The notes under the pieces were generated by a model. That model was not told the DNA's origin. It made no database searches and was given only the letters and a program-made list of their open reading frames with translations. The position numbers and the translations under genes were made by a program. Shown piece by piece: positions 24,001 to 31,672 of a DNA stretch of 32,723 nt (position 1 is the stretch's first letter; every line of letters begins with the position of its first letter). This stretch comes from Prosthecobacter sp. (GTDB lineage: Bacteria; Verrucomicrobiota; Verrucomicrobiia; Verrucomicrobiales; Verrucomicrobiaceae): contig NZ_JAQSEA010000166.1 in the NCBI RefSeq assembly GCF_029946185.1, positions 1-32,723 of the forward strand. Direction: 5' to 3'.

Positions 24001-24268
24001 GGAGCACGACAAACTCCGGCCATTGCTCCGGCAGCGGAGCCATGCCCGCAAAGTACTGCTCCGGCGTCTCCCCATGCTGCGAGAGCACAGACAGCCGCTG
24101 CAGGATGCGCTGGAAAAACTCACCCGCCGCCTTGCGCGTGAAGGTCATCGCCGCAACTCCCTCCGGCGGCTGCCCGAGCGCGAGCAGATGCAGATGCCGC
24201 CGCACCAACTGGTAGGTTTTACCCGAACCTGCGGAGGCGGAGACGAGGATGTGGCGAAGGCGGTTCAA
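21095..24268 (-). CDS. AddA/RecB-like UvrD-family helicase with C-terminal nuclease domain
   Basis: This 1057-residue protein resembles the helicase-nuclease subunit of AddAB/RecBCD-type double-strand-break processing enzymes. Walker A is SASAGSGKT at about 10-18, the helicase DEXX motif is DEFQDTSRVQW near residue 385, followed by AVGDPKQSIYLWRQAEPG, and the C-terminal helicase motifs are MTVHKAKGLEFDVVILPDVD and RLYVAMTRAKRG. The last 180 residues hold a PD-(D/E)XK nuclease of the RecB type: LGNLVHELLAHVEWW, SGVFDRVVVQ, then LIDFKTD and the Y-x-x-Q-...-Y segment of GYRPQILLYRQ. The start is read as TTG at 24268, since in-frame ATG or GTG codons are absent close by and the Walker A motif is only 10 residues in. 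No AddB gene is adjacent. It could work with a distant AddB or as a single-chain enzyme. Confidence 0.85.
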   Translation of the reverse strand: MNRLRHILVSASAGSGKTYQLVRRHLHLLALGQPPEGVAAMTFTRKAAGEFFQRILQRLSVLSQHGETPEQYFAGMAPLPEQWPEFVVLLRKVTQRLHRLRLGTMDSFFAGITACFPLELGLPLGASVMAENESAQARREALDALLERIHSSRDEQAGRALLEGFKQATFGIEERSAVGSLESWINDHHSTWLDSGDGSPWGVLPGLGLESAGNLTAAIHDLRDRFVPRTDEGARYMEELISQASGMEPGATLPPRVKYFLEKTTAVWKELKAGRAEIGWGRGKKSELTGEVARAWVRLAESILNHELICRVQRTQGMAALMGLYETEYARRVRSRGRLSFADVQRLLAAATADGAEWADGESGDLWFRLDGRYDHWLFDEFQDTSRVQWNVVRGLVDEVMQDDTGRRSFYAVGDPKQSIYLWRQAEPGLFDDVLREWPHQDEDGLEPQTLSQSFRSAPAVLDAVNAVFANAAGIEALLPGCTAGFAFKEHVAAERNQRLSGYAALLSVTNEEGLRSPSTTPAVTALLKEIRPLERGLTCAVLVRGNKNANATAEELRATTGMEVVCESQIYPATDNAVTLALLSLLQLAAHPGDTLALEHLKMTPLWSQIESPGQGWQLTCHQVREGVFERGFVGFTEVWTRHLRTLLPEMDAFHELRLRQFGEMAAEFDAGGARDIDAFLLHARETPMQVRGAANAVQVMTVHKAKGLEFDVVILPDVDGEAMNQVRRRSLVVNRDAQGISWVLQEPPRIFAPLHEALNEEMEGSKRRSGFESLCRLYVAMTRAKRGLYLIAEPPPKSKEPAMKEAQFLRRMLGVADGAEAGAAYLTEWQTGDAQWFGTLNGAAPQPPALAVMERPLGGLLREFQPLAKRVTPSGEEAFQVKGSMLFGAGREPGRRLGNLVHELLAHVEWWDAASDMAGLEARWQASGLLRGEAIEATALAMVQGVLQSSAAPFAFAKPAADARAWRERPFDLIHEGSWISGVFDRVVVQRDSVRLIDFKTDEAADEAALAEKVAGYRPQILLYRQALVRLTGLRLEQVESALLFTRNCRLVEVK

Positions 24269-24314
24269 AGGCGTCAGAGATGCAAGCCCACGCTGCGCGA
24301 GATGTCCAGCACTC

Positions 24315-25196
24315 TCACCTTTCCACCCAGCGCCGAATCCATGGCAAAGTCAGCACCACGGCGATAATGAGCGATGCGCCAAGATAAAAGCCCGCACTCA
24401 TGAACTCGGCCTTCCCGAACACCCAGGCTGCGAGCACGATGCCATACACCGGCTCCATATTATAGACGACGTTCACCGTGAAGACGCTGACGCGGCGGAG
24501 CACATCCATGAACCCCGCATAGGCGGCCACCGTACACACCAGGGCGAGAACACCGAGCCAAACTGCGGTAGCTGCATCTGGCAAACCCGGCAGCGGTCCG
24601 GTTTCAAGGAATGGGCGTGAAATGCAGGCCGCGAGGCATGCCCCACTCATCTGATAACAGCCAATAACGCTCCAGTGCGTGTCCCGGGCGACTTGCTGCT
24701 TGCTCAAGGTGGCGAAAAAGGCCGCCAGCACAGCGGCGGCGATGGCGACGGAAAAGCCGAGCCAATAACGAAATTCCACCTGATAAATCAGCCATACGGC
24801 CCCCACCATCACCGCGCCGACGAGAAGTTCAGCTAAACGCCAGCGCCGCGAACCATCAATGACAGGCTCAATCAGCGAGCACCACAGCATGGCCGTGGGC
24901 ATGGCGGCCAGAGAGACGGAAGCGGTGGCCAGCCGCGCAGACCAGAAGAACAAAATCCAGTGCAGCCCTAAAATAACGCCCACGGCAAGCATCGCTAAAA
25001 TTTTCCGGCGGGAAACCCAAAGCGAATGCCCCATGCACCGGGCAAGCACCGCAAAGCCGAGCACCGCCAGCGCAGTACGCCACAGCACCACATCCACAGG
25101 CGGCAGAAGGATCAGCTTTCCCAAAACCGCCGTAAGCCCCCAGGCAAGCACGACAAGATGCAGCTGGATGTAATTGCGCAGATTGGAACGGGACAT
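24315..25196 (-). CDS. EamA-family (DMT superfamily) transporter
   Basis: This 293-residue inner-membrane protein has ten hydrophobic segments arranged as two EamA repeats, the architecture of drug/metabolite transporters, which commonly export amino acids, metabolites or purine derivatives. The first repeat begins NYIQLHLVVLAWGLTAVLGK and the second begins after FRYWLGFSVAIAAAVLAAFF; the conserved VYNMEPVYGIVLAAWVFGKA segment near the end corresponds to the EPV-containing helix typical of EamA proteins. The ATG at 25196 gives a normal N terminus; the frame is open to 25277 but would add a 27-residue hydrophilic extension. It lies 46 bases upstream of the helicase-nuclease gene and may be co-transcribed with it. 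The substrate is not predictable. Confidence 0.86.
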   Translation of the reverse strand: MSRSNLRNYIQLHLVVLAWGLTAVLGKLILLPPVDVVLWRTALAVLGFAVLARCMGHSLWVSRRKILAMLAVGVILGLHWILFFWSARLATASVSLAAMPTAMLWCSLIEPVIDGSRRWRLAELLVGAVMVGAVWLIYQVEFRYWLGFSVAIAAAVLAAFFATLSKQQVARDTHWSVIGCYQMSGACLAACISRPFLETGPLPGLPDAATAVWLGVLALVCTVAAYAGFMDVLRRVSVFTVNVVYNMEPVYGIVLAAWVFGKAEFMSAGFYLGASLIIAVVLTLPWIRRWVER

Positions 25197-25445
25197 GCTA
25201 GGTGACAGAGCTGTTGCTCCACCCGTCAAAGGTGCGGAGAGCCTTATTTTCTGTCTCCATACAAAGACGGAAATCACTCGTCCGCTATCGATTCATCCAA
25301 TGGCCTCAAATAATGGCAAGAACACCCTTAGAACTTACGCCTTGACGTGGAGCGGTGCGGAAGCAGTAATGCAGGCTTGTCATGCTCCAGTTTGGACGTG
25401 CCTTGCCGCCCTGTCTTTATCCCGTCTGCTTACTCTGCCCTGCCT
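25197..25445. other. Divergent intergenic region between the EamA gene and bamA
   Basis: This 249-base gap is the longest in the window. It holds the start regions of two divergent genes and a candidate bamA promoter (separate entry). The last 60 bases before bamA are pyrimidine-rich with no Shine-Dalgarno sequence. No RNA gene, riboswitch-like fold or repeat was recognised by eye. Confidence 0.6.
25342..25370 (+). promoter_or_regulatory. Candidate sigma-70 promoter of bamA
   Basis: TTGACG (25342-25347, 5/6 to the -35 consensus) and AGTAAT (25365-25370, 4/6 to the -10 consensus) are spaced by 17 bases. Transcription would start near 25377, leaving a leader of about 70 bases before the bamA ATG. 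Confidence 0.4.
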
Positions 25446-27797
25446 ATGAATCACGGAACTTCTCCTCTGTCTCGCCTGACCCTTTTATCCCTAGTGGCCA
25501 TCACCTTCATGGTCGCCACAGCACAGCAGGCACGTGGACAAACGGGCCTGCCTGCGGCACCCTCGACGAAAAGAATCGTTCAGGACGTGCAGATCGTCCT
25601 CAAGGGCGCGGTAAAAGTGGATGAAAATCGTATTCGCGGGCAGATGTCCACCCGCGTGGGCCAGCCGTTCAGCAATGAATCGGTGGAACGCGACATCCGC
25701 GCACTCTACAGCACAGGAGCCGTGGAAAATCTGGACATCCGCGCGGTGGACGTGGCCGGTGGCGTCAAAGTCATTGTCGAAATCGTGGGGCGCGGCGGCA
25801 TTGCTGAGATCAACTTTATTGGCAACACCGTCATCGACAACAGCAAGCTGCGCAAGGACATCGAGATCAAGGTGGGCGACCCGGTGGATGACATCAAACT
25901 TTCCGCTGCTCAGCAAAAGATTGTGGAACTCTACGAAAAGAAGGGGTTCTCCGATGTCGTCGCAAGCTATGACATCACCCCGTCCGCCCGCGTAGGGTTC
26001 TCCACGGTAACTTTTAAAGTCGATGAAGGTGCGCGCGGCATCATTCATGACATCCGCTTCGAAGGCAACACCGCCATCAAGTCACGTGTGCTGCGCGGCA
26101 GCATCAAATCCCAAGAGCACCACGTCTGGAACTTGTGGGGCAAAAAAGGCAAGCTGAGCAATCAGGATCTGCAGGAAGACATCAAGAAGCTTGAGCAGGC
26201 CTTTCAGGACAAGGGTTATGTGTATGCCAAAGTCACCGAGGTGCGGCGTGAACCGGTGTCCGCCAAGCAGATGGACCTCGTTTACGTGATCAATGAAGGC
26301 GCCAAGTATGACGTCTCGGCGGTCAAAATCTCCGGCAACACCATTTTCACCAATGAAGTCTTGATGCAGGGCATTAAGACTGAACCCGGATTCGCTTACG
26401 TCGGCAGCTTTATCAAGGCTGACGAAAAGATGATTCAAGACTACTACGGCTCCCGTGGCTACGCCGATGCACGTGTGGAGACCAGCATTCTGGAGACCGG
26501 CGCCGGACAGGTCGCCGTGGCCTACAACATCACTGAAGGCACCAAGTCCTACATCAGCAAAGTCAACATTTCCGGCAACTCGGTCACCAAGGATGAAGTT
26601 ATCCGCCGCGAACTGCCCTTTGCTCCCGGCGAGGAACTGAACACCGTCAAAATCGAGGCCGGTAAAAGCCGCCTGCAAAACCTGAACTACTTCAGTTCGG
26701 TGGATATGCGCAACACCCCTACCACCGCCCCCGGCTACAAGGATGTGGACATCAACGTGCAGGAGCAGTCCACCGGGACGGTCAACTTCGGTGCCGGCTT
26801 CAGTTCCATCGACAGCATCACCGGTTTCATCCAAGTGACTCAGACCAACTTTGACATCCGTGACTGGAAGGATTTCCGGGGCGGTGGCCAGCGTTTCAAC
26901 GCCAACATCCGTGCGGGTGCGCTGCGTCGTGACGTCACTGTCAGCTGGACTGAACCTTGGTTCCTGGGTCGCGAACTGGCCCTCACCGTTGAGGCCTTCT
27001 ATCACAACCTCTACTACCTCTCCAATTTCTTCAATCAAACCAACGTCGGCGTCTCGGCCGGTTTACGTAAACGGCTGGGTGAGCACTCTTACATTGAGAG
27101 CACCTACACCCTCCAGCAGATCGAAATCGGCAGCATCGCCAACGGTGCCTCCGCCCTCATCGCCCAGGAAGCCGGCAACTACCTTCAAAGCAAAATTGAC
27201 ACGAACTTTGTGCACGACACCCGTGACAGCGTCTTCATCACCCGCAGCGGCCACAAGCTCGAAGCAGGAATCCTGCTCTCTGGTCTTGGAGGAGATGTCC
27301 CCGTGTATGGCGGCAACATCGGCGGCCAGCAGTATTTTAACCTGCCTGGTGACACCATCCTCAGTTTTGAAGGAATGTTCCGTGTCGTCAATAGCTGGAA
27401 CAACAACCCCGTGCCAATCTTTGAGCGCCAGTTCCTCGGCGGTGCCAACAACCTGCGCGGATTCAATTATCGCCACGCCGGTCCCAAGGATAACACGGGT
27501 GAACCCGTTGGTGGCCTGACCTCCATCTACGCCAGCAGTGAATTCTCCGTTCCGGTGCACATCACCGCCAACACAGAAAAGTCACCGCGTGTGGTCTTCT
27601 TCGGCGACATCGGCACCGTTTCCGGGGCCACAGGTGCAACCACAGGCGATGGAACTGTGTACTCCGATGCAGGTATCGGCCTGCGTCTCTTCCTTCCCGT
27701 CGGCCCCATCCGTGTTGACTATGCCGTCCCAATCGGCAAGGACGCCAATACAGGCAACGGCGGCCGCTTCCAGTTCAACATGGGCTACAAGTTCTAG
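25446..27797 (+). CDS. bamA: Outer membrane protein assembly factor BamA
   Basis: BamA is the essential Omp85 protein that inserts beta-barrel proteins into the outer membrane. The 783-residue product has a signal peptide (about 1-32, ending near QQARGQ), five successive POTRA domains and a C-terminal 16-strand barrel. The POTRA starts are recognisable as RIVQDVQIVL, GIAEINFIGNTVIDN, GIIHDIRFEGNTAIK, YDVSAVKISGNTIFT and SYISKVNISGNSVTK. The barrel carries the conserved loop-6 motif as LRGF (FLGGANNLRGFNYRHAGP) and ends with the aromatic C-terminal residue Phe (NMGYKF). The ATG at 25446 was chosen because it begins a normal signal peptide; an open extension upstream is not conserved. It heads the bamA-skp-lpxD block found in many Gram-negative bacteria. 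Confidence 0.95.
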   Translation: MNHGTSPLSRLTLLSLVAITFMVATAQQARGQTGLPAAPSTKRIVQDVQIVLKGAVKVDENRIRGQMSTRVGQPFSNESVERDIRALYSTGAVENLDIRAVDVAGGVKVIVEIVGRGGIAEINFIGNTVIDNSKLRKDIEIKVGDPVDDIKLSAAQQKIVELYEKKGFSDVVASYDITPSARVGFSTVTFKVDEGARGIIHDIRFEGNTAIKSRVLRGSIKSQEHHVWNLWGKKGKLSNQDLQEDIKKLEQAFQDKGYVYAKVTEVRREPVSAKQMDLVYVINEGAKYDVSAVKISGNTIFTNEVLMQGIKTEPGFAYVGSFIKADEKMIQDYYGSRGYADARVETSILETGAGQVAVAYNITEGTKSYISKVNISGNSVTKDEVIRRELPFAPGEELNTVKIEAGKSRLQNLNYFSSVDMRNTPTTAPGYKDVDINVQEQSTGTVNFGAGFSSIDSITGFIQVTQTNFDIRDWKDFRGGGQRFNANIRAGALRRDVTVSWTEPWFLGRELALTVEAFYHNLYYLSNFFNQTNVGVSAGLRKRLGEHSYIESTYTLQQIEIGSIANGASALIAQEAGNYLQSKIDTNFVHDTRDSVFITRSGHKLEAGILLSGLGGDVPVYGGNIGGQQYFNLPGDTILSFEGMFRVVNSWNNNPVPIFERQFLGGANNLRGFNYRHAGPKDNTGEPVGGLTSIYASSEFSVPVHITANTEKSPRVVFFGDIGTVSGATGATTGDGTVYSDAGIGLRLFLPVGPIRVDYAVPIGKDANTGNGGRFQFNMGYKF

Positions 27798-27858
27798 CAG
27801 TGTGCTTGGACAATTTGTTTGTCCGCCCCTCCAATCTCATTCAAAACCATCCATACTT

Positions 27859-28494
27859 ATGATTCGCAGCGCGTTCATCGCCCTTATCCTCGCCACCGTC
27901 ACTCTTCAGGCCGCCGATCTTAAAATCGGTGTGATCGACATGTCCAAAGTCTTCCAGGAGTTCCACAAAACCAAAACTGCCGCAGACAAGTACAAGGCGA
28001 ATTACGAAAAAGCCGCCCAGGAAATGACTGAGCGTCAGAACACGTATAAAAACTTGGCAGCGGAGGCCCAAAAGCTTCAAAAAGTCGCACAAGACCCGAT
28101 CATCACCCCCGAGCAGCGTTCGAAATACGGCGCTGAACTGGGTGAAAAAGTGAAAGAAATCCGCGCTCTGGAAATGGAAATGCAGGAATTCGCTGATCGC
28201 CGCCAGCAGCAGCTCAAGCAGGAAGACATGCAGATCCGCAAAGGTCTCTACGAGGAAATTCTCGTGGTCGTCCGCGCCCGCTCCAAGGAAGATCTGTTCG
28301 ACATCGTTTTTGACAAGACCGGCGTCAGTCTTTCCACCGTGCCTATCATCCTGCATGTCAGGCCAGAAGCGGCCACCGATCTCACCGATCAGCTCATCGT
28401 TGAGTTGAACAAGGATGCACCACCCCCCGGAGCCGAGCCCAAGAAGGAAGATGCCGCCGCTCCGGCACCCAAGACTGAAGAGTCCAAGAAATAG
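27859..28494 (+). CDS. OmpH/Skp-family periplasmic chaperone
   Basis: This 211-residue exported protein has a signal peptide (MIRSAFIALILATVTLQA) followed by KIGVIDMSKVFQEF, the hallmark start of the OmpH/Skp family. The middle is long, charged and helical (about 40-130), as expected for the tentacle helices of the trimeric chaperone that carries unfolded outer-membrane proteins to BamA. The segment around EDLFDIVFDKTGVSLSTVPI matches the returning body strand. The last 28 residues are a Pro/Ala/Glu/Lys-rich tail absent from classical Skp. The ATG at 27859 begins the signal peptide; the in-frame open region upstream overlaps bamA and is not coding. It sits 61 bases after bamA and is followed by a strong terminator. 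Confidence 0.88.
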   Translation: MIRSAFIALILATVTLQAADLKIGVIDMSKVFQEFHKTKTAADKYKANYEKAAQEMTERQNTYKNLAAEAQKLQKVAQDPIITPEQRSKYGAELGEKVKEIRALEMEMQEFADRRQQQLKQEDMQIRKGLYEEILVVVRARSKEDLFDIVFDKTGVSLSTVPIILHVRPEAATDLTDQLIVELNKDAPPPGAEPKKEDAAAPAPKTEESKK

Positions 28495-28514
28495 CCTCCA
28501 GCAGTCAACTTTCC

Positions 28515-28550
28515 AAGGCACGCCGCAACATTGCGACGTGCCTTTTTTTT
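28515..28550 (+). terminator. Strong intrinsic terminator between skp and lpxD
   Basis: AAGGCACG (28515-28522) pairs with CGTGCCTT (28537-28544), and inside it CGCA (28524-28527) pairs with TGCG (28532-28535) around a 4-base loop, with one C-A mismatch between the two stems. An uninterrupted T-run continues to 28550. It begins 20 bases after the skp stop and ends only 29 bases before the lpxD ATG. Confidence 0.85.
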
Positions 28551-28579
28551 GTTCCTGCGTAGAAATATCCGTCAGCACC

Positions 28580-29641
28580 ATGAGCAACTCCATCAACCTG
28601 CGGAAACTCACTGATCTCGTCGGAGGAACTCTCTCTGCGGGCAACCCGGAATTCATCATTTCCGGCCTGAACTCCATCCTGGAAGCAGGCCCAGGTGAAG
28701 TGACATTCCTTGGCAATGCACGCTACCTGCCTGCGCTCAAAACCACCCGCGCCTCCGCCGCCCTCGTGCCGGAGGATCTTGACTATGCAGACGTGCGGGA
28801 AGGGCTCGCTCTCATTCGCCTCAACAATCCCACGCTCGCATTCTCCACCGTTATTCACTTCTTCGTGCCTACCGCCATGGAGTTTGTCCCCGGTGTTCAT
28901 CCCACCGCCACGGTCGCTGGTGACGTGGTTTACGACCCCCAGAAGGTTAGCATCGGCCCGCATGCCGTCGTTGAGTGCGGAGCGCACCTCGGTGATGGCT
29001 GTATGATCCACGCAGGCAGCTTTATCGGTCGCGGCGTCAAACTGGGGGCAGGTTGCGTCATTCACGCCAACTCCGTCATCAAGGAATACTGCATTCTGGG
29101 GCAGCGCGTCATTCTCCACAGCGGCTCCGTGATCGGCAGCGACGGCTTCGGCTATGAGCAGGTTCGAGGCCGCCACCAGAAGATCGACCAGGTCGGCATT
29201 GTTCAGATCGATGACGATGTCGAGATCGGTTCCTGCACCACCATTGACCGCGCCCGCTTCGGTCGCACTTGGATCGGCGAGGGCTGCAAAATCGACAATC
29301 TGGTGCAGATCGGTCACAACTGCACGCTTGGGAAACACTGCATCATTGTCTCGCAGACCGGCATCTCCGGCAGCACCCGCTTGGGCAACTACGTCACCAT
29401 GGGGGGGCAGGTCGGCGTGGCCGGTCACCTTGAAATTGGCGACAAAGTCATGTTCTTTGCCAAATCCGGCGTCACCAAAAGCATTCTCGAAGCAGGAGCC
29501 TACACTGGCTATCCCGCCCGTCCGCTCATGGAAGGGCGGAAAATGCTCAGCCTCCCCGCCAAAATCCCCGATTTGCTGGAACGCGTGCGCGTCTTGGAAA
29601 AAAAACTCGCCGCCCTCGAAGGTGGAACGGTCCATTCTTGA
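28580..29641 (+). CDS. lpxD: UDP-3-O-acylglucosamine N-acyltransferase LpxD
   Basis: LpxD adds the N-linked acyl chain to UDP-3-O-acyl-glucosamine in lipid A synthesis, using acyl-ACP in the cytoplasm. The 353-residue protein has the N-terminal uridine-binding domain (residues 1-100, with GPGEVTFLGNARYLPALKTT and ALIRLNNPTLAFS), then the left-handed beta-helix of hexapeptide repeats (VHPTATVAGDVVYDPQKVSI onward). The catalytic histidine lies in IDNLVQIGHNCTLGKH, and SGSVIGSDGFGYEQ is the family signature. The C-terminal helix ends in a Leu-rich segment (LLERVRVLEKKLAALEGG). The ATG at 28580 gives the normal N terminus; it has no Shine-Dalgarno sequence. Its presence implies that the organism makes lipid A. 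Confidence 0.95.
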   Translation: MSNSINLRKLTDLVGGTLSAGNPEFIISGLNSILEAGPGEVTFLGNARYLPALKTTRASAALVPEDLDYADVREGLALIRLNNPTLAFSTVIHFFVPTAMEFVPGVHPTATVAGDVVYDPQKVSIGPHAVVECGAHLGDGCMIHAGSFIGRGVKLGAGCVIHANSVIKEYCILGQRVILHSGSVIGSDGFGYEQVRGRHQKIDQVGIVQIDDDVEIGSCTTIDRARFGRTWIGEGCKIDNLVQIGHNCTLGKHCIIVSQTGISGSTRLGNYVTMGGQVGVAGHLEIGDKVMFFAKSGVTKSILEAGAYTGYPARPLMEGRKMLSLPAKIPDLLERVRVLEKKLAALEGGTVHS

Positions 29642-29715
29642 GCAAGGCTCGTAACTTTGACTGAAGCCAGCACGACCGTTGCCAAGATCAGGTCTTCCAT
29701 CTACTTTTATCCCCC

Positions 29716-30942
29716 ATGACTGCCGCCTCTATACTTCCGCTCCCCGTGATGCCCGACAGCCACGGCCACTTTGGCCAGTACGGTGGCATGTTCGTACCTG
29801 AGACGCTCATGGCCGCGCTCACCGAACTGTCGGATCACTATGAAAAAGCGAAAGCCGACCCCGCCTTCCAGAAGGAACTCGACCGGCTGCTCCACGAATA
29901 TGTCGGCCGCCCCACGCCCCTCTACTTTGCCGAACGCTGGACCGAAAAGCTCGGTGGCGCGAAAATTTACCTCAAACGCGAAGACCTGCTGCACACCGGC
30001 GCGCACAAGATCAACAATGCCCTCGGGCAGATCCTGCTCGCCCAGCGCTTGGGCAAGAAGCGCATCATCGCGGAAACCGGTGCCGGCCAGCACGGCGTCG
30101 CCACCGCCACGGTGTGCGCACGTTTTGGCTGCGAATGCGTCATCTACATGGGCAAGGTGGACATGGAGCGCCAGGCGCTGAATGTCGCACGCATGCGTTT
30201 TCTCGGAGCCAAAGTCGTGGCCGTGACTGCAGGGCAGGCCACGCTCAAGGAAGCGGTGAACGAGGCCATGCGCGACTGGGTCACCAACGTGCACACCACG
30301 CATTACATCCTGGGCTCCGCGCTCGGCTCCCACCCCTTCCCCATGATGGTGCGTGATTTCCACCGCATCATCGGCGTCGAGGCCCGCCGCCAGATTTTGG
30401 AGCGCGAAGAGCGCCTGCCCGATCTCCTCGTTGCGTGTGTCGGCGGTGGCAGCAACAGCATCGGCCTCTTCCACCCCTTCCTGAACGACAAAGACGTGCG
30501 CATGACCGGCGTCGAAGCCGGTGGCGACGGCATCATCCCTGAGCGCCACGCCGCACGCTTTCAAGGGGGGCGTCTCGGCGTCCTGCAAGGCACCAAGACC
30601 TGGCTCCTGGCCAACGCCGACGGCCAGATCGAGCTCACCCACAGCGTCAGCGCCGGCCTCGACTACGCCGCCATCGGCCCCGAACACGCCTGGCTGCATG
30701 AGCAGGGCCGTGTGACCTACAATTATGCCACCGATGACGAGGCGCTCGCCGCGTTCCAGGAGCTCAGTCAGGTCGAAGGCATCATCCCCGCCCTCGAAAG
30801 CAGCCATGCCATCGCCGAAGTCCACAAAGTGGCCCCCACCATGGGCAAGGACCAGATCATCCTCGTGAACCTCTCCGGTCGTGGGGACAAGGACGTCGCT
30901 CAGGCTGCGCGCATGATCTTCGGCGAAGAATTGAAATTTTGA
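29716..30942 (+). CDS. trpB: Tryptophan synthase beta subunit
   Basis: TrpB condenses indole with L-serine to make tryptophan, using PLP in the cytoplasm. The 408-residue protein begins with [14 protein letters not shown] after a short N-terminal extension. The PLP lysine is Lys98 in [10 protein letters not shown], the catalytic glutamate is Glu120 in [11 protein letters not shown], and the phosphate-binding loop is [13 protein letters not shown]. The C-terminal [12 protein letters not shown] and [11 protein letters not shown] are the standard family ends, so this is the TrpB1 type that partners with TrpA. trpA is not next to it; the following gene, 9 bases on, encodes an unrelated exported protein. 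The leader before the ATG is CT-rich, with no Shine-Dalgarno sequence. An internal ATG (MPDSHGHFG, residue 12) is a possible alternative start. Confidence 0.97.
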   Translation: MTAASILPLPVMPDSHGHFGQYGGMFVPETLMAALTELSDHYEKAKADPAFQKELDRLLHEYVGRPTPLYFAERWTEKLGGAKIYLKREDLLHTGAHKINNALGQILLAQRLGKKRIIAETGAGQHGVATATVCARFGCECVIYMGKVDMERQALNVARMRFLGAKVVAVTAGQATLKEAVNEAMRDWVTNVHTTHYILGSALGSHPFPMMVRDFHRIIGVEARRQILEREERLPDLLVACVGGGSNSIGLFHPFLNDKDVRMTGVEAGGDGIIPERHAARFQGGRLGVLQGTKTWLLANADGQIELTHSVSAGLDYAAIGPEHAWLHEQGRVTYNYATDDEALAAFQELSQVEGIIPALESSHAIAEVHKVAPTMGKDQIILVNLSGRGDKDVAQAARMIFGEELKF

Positions 30943-30951
30943 CCGCAGAAC

Positions 30952-31671
30952 ATGAAGCTGTGGAGCATCTCCCTTGGCCTGCTGGTCATTGCCTGCGGCG
31001 ATGGCGCTTTCGCTGCGCCCAGACGCATCCACGTCTTCGTCGCCCTGGCTGACAATGCCAGCCAGGGCATCGCCCCTGTGCCAGCGAAGATCGGCAACGG
31101 CGACGATGCCGAAGAAAACCTGTACTGGGGCAACTCCGAGGGCTTCAAGGCGATCTTTGGCCGCAGTAAATCCTGGAAACTCGAAAAAGCCGAGGCCAAT
31201 CCAACGCCAGAGATCCTTGACCGGCGCAGCTACCGGCATGCAGCCCAAGACTGCATCCTCGTCGCCGAAGCATGGCGCGGGAAAAACATTCACCAGTGCT
31301 TGGAAGCCTGCTTCGCCAACCTTCGGGATCGCCGCAGTGATCTCACCGCCTTCATCGGTCACAATGGACTCATGGACTCCCCCGTGGCGGTCTCTGTCCT
31401 CGGCCCTGGGTCCAGATCCACAGACGCCATCATTCTCTGCTGTGTCAGCGGCAGGTTCTTCAAACCGCATCTCGAAGCCTTGCAGGCCCGCCCCGTGCTC
31501 ACCACCGAACAACTGATGTATCCCGGTGCCTTCTTGCTGCGTGATGCCCTCGAAGTCTGGCTGCACAATGGCTCCCGGCCCGACATCCGCATGGCTGCCG
31601 CCAGAGCATATGCGGCCAATCAAAAGATGTCCGTCAAAGCTGCGGCGGGGGTGTTTTCAAAACTTGAGTGA
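30952..31671 (+). CDS. Exported protein of unknown function
   Basis: I do not recognise a characterised family. The 239-residue product starts with a hydrophobic signal (MKLWSISLGLLVIACGDGAFA). Cleavage could be by signal peptidase I after AFA or, because VIAC fits a lipobox, by the lipoprotein peptidase after residue 14. The mature part begins RRIHVFVALADNASQGIAPV, continues with GNGDDAEENLYWGNSEGFKA, and has IGHNGLMDSPV and IILCCVSGRFFKPHLEAL further on. This order of motifs (an HVFVAL-DN-QGI opening, a GNG..NLYWG block, and a GHNGLMD block) is familiar from uncharacterised proteins in other bacteria, but no function is known to me. It is 9 bases after trpB and 1 base before the methyltransferase-like gene, so the three are probably co-transcribed. 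Confidence 0.72.
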   Translation: MKLWSISLGLLVIACGDGAFAAPRRIHVFVALADNASQGIAPVPAKIGNGDDAEENLYWGNSEGFKAIFGRSKSWKLEKAEANPTPEILDRRSYRHAAQDCILVAEAWRGKNIHQCLEACFANLRDRRSDLTAFIGHNGLMDSPVAVSVLGPGSRSTDAIILCCVSGRFFKPHLEALQARPVLTTEQLMYPGAFLLRDALEVWLHNGSRPDIRMAAARAYAANQKMSVKAAAGVFSKLE

Positions 31672-31672
31672 C

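Noticed and set aside
27538..27858. Upstream in-frame extension of the Skp-like gene into bamA
   Set aside because: The extension overlaps the bamA barrel and is unlike any Skp N terminus. The ATG at 27859 begins a normal signal peptide.
28505..29635. A 376-codon open frame on the minus strand opposite lpxD
   Set aside because: It covers lpxD almost exactly in antisense and has no family motif. lpxD has all its signatures, so this is a composition effect.
29657..29700. TTGACT upstream of trpB as a promoter -35 element
   Set aside because: No -10-like hexamer lies 16-18 bases downstream, so the match is not supported.
29707..31623. A 638-codon open frame on the minus strand opposite trpB and the following gene
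   Set aside because: It lies antisense to trpB, whose motifs are complete and unambiguous. Its translation is Gly/Asp/Val/Glu-rich with no recognisable domain, as expected for the complement of high-GC3 coding DNA.
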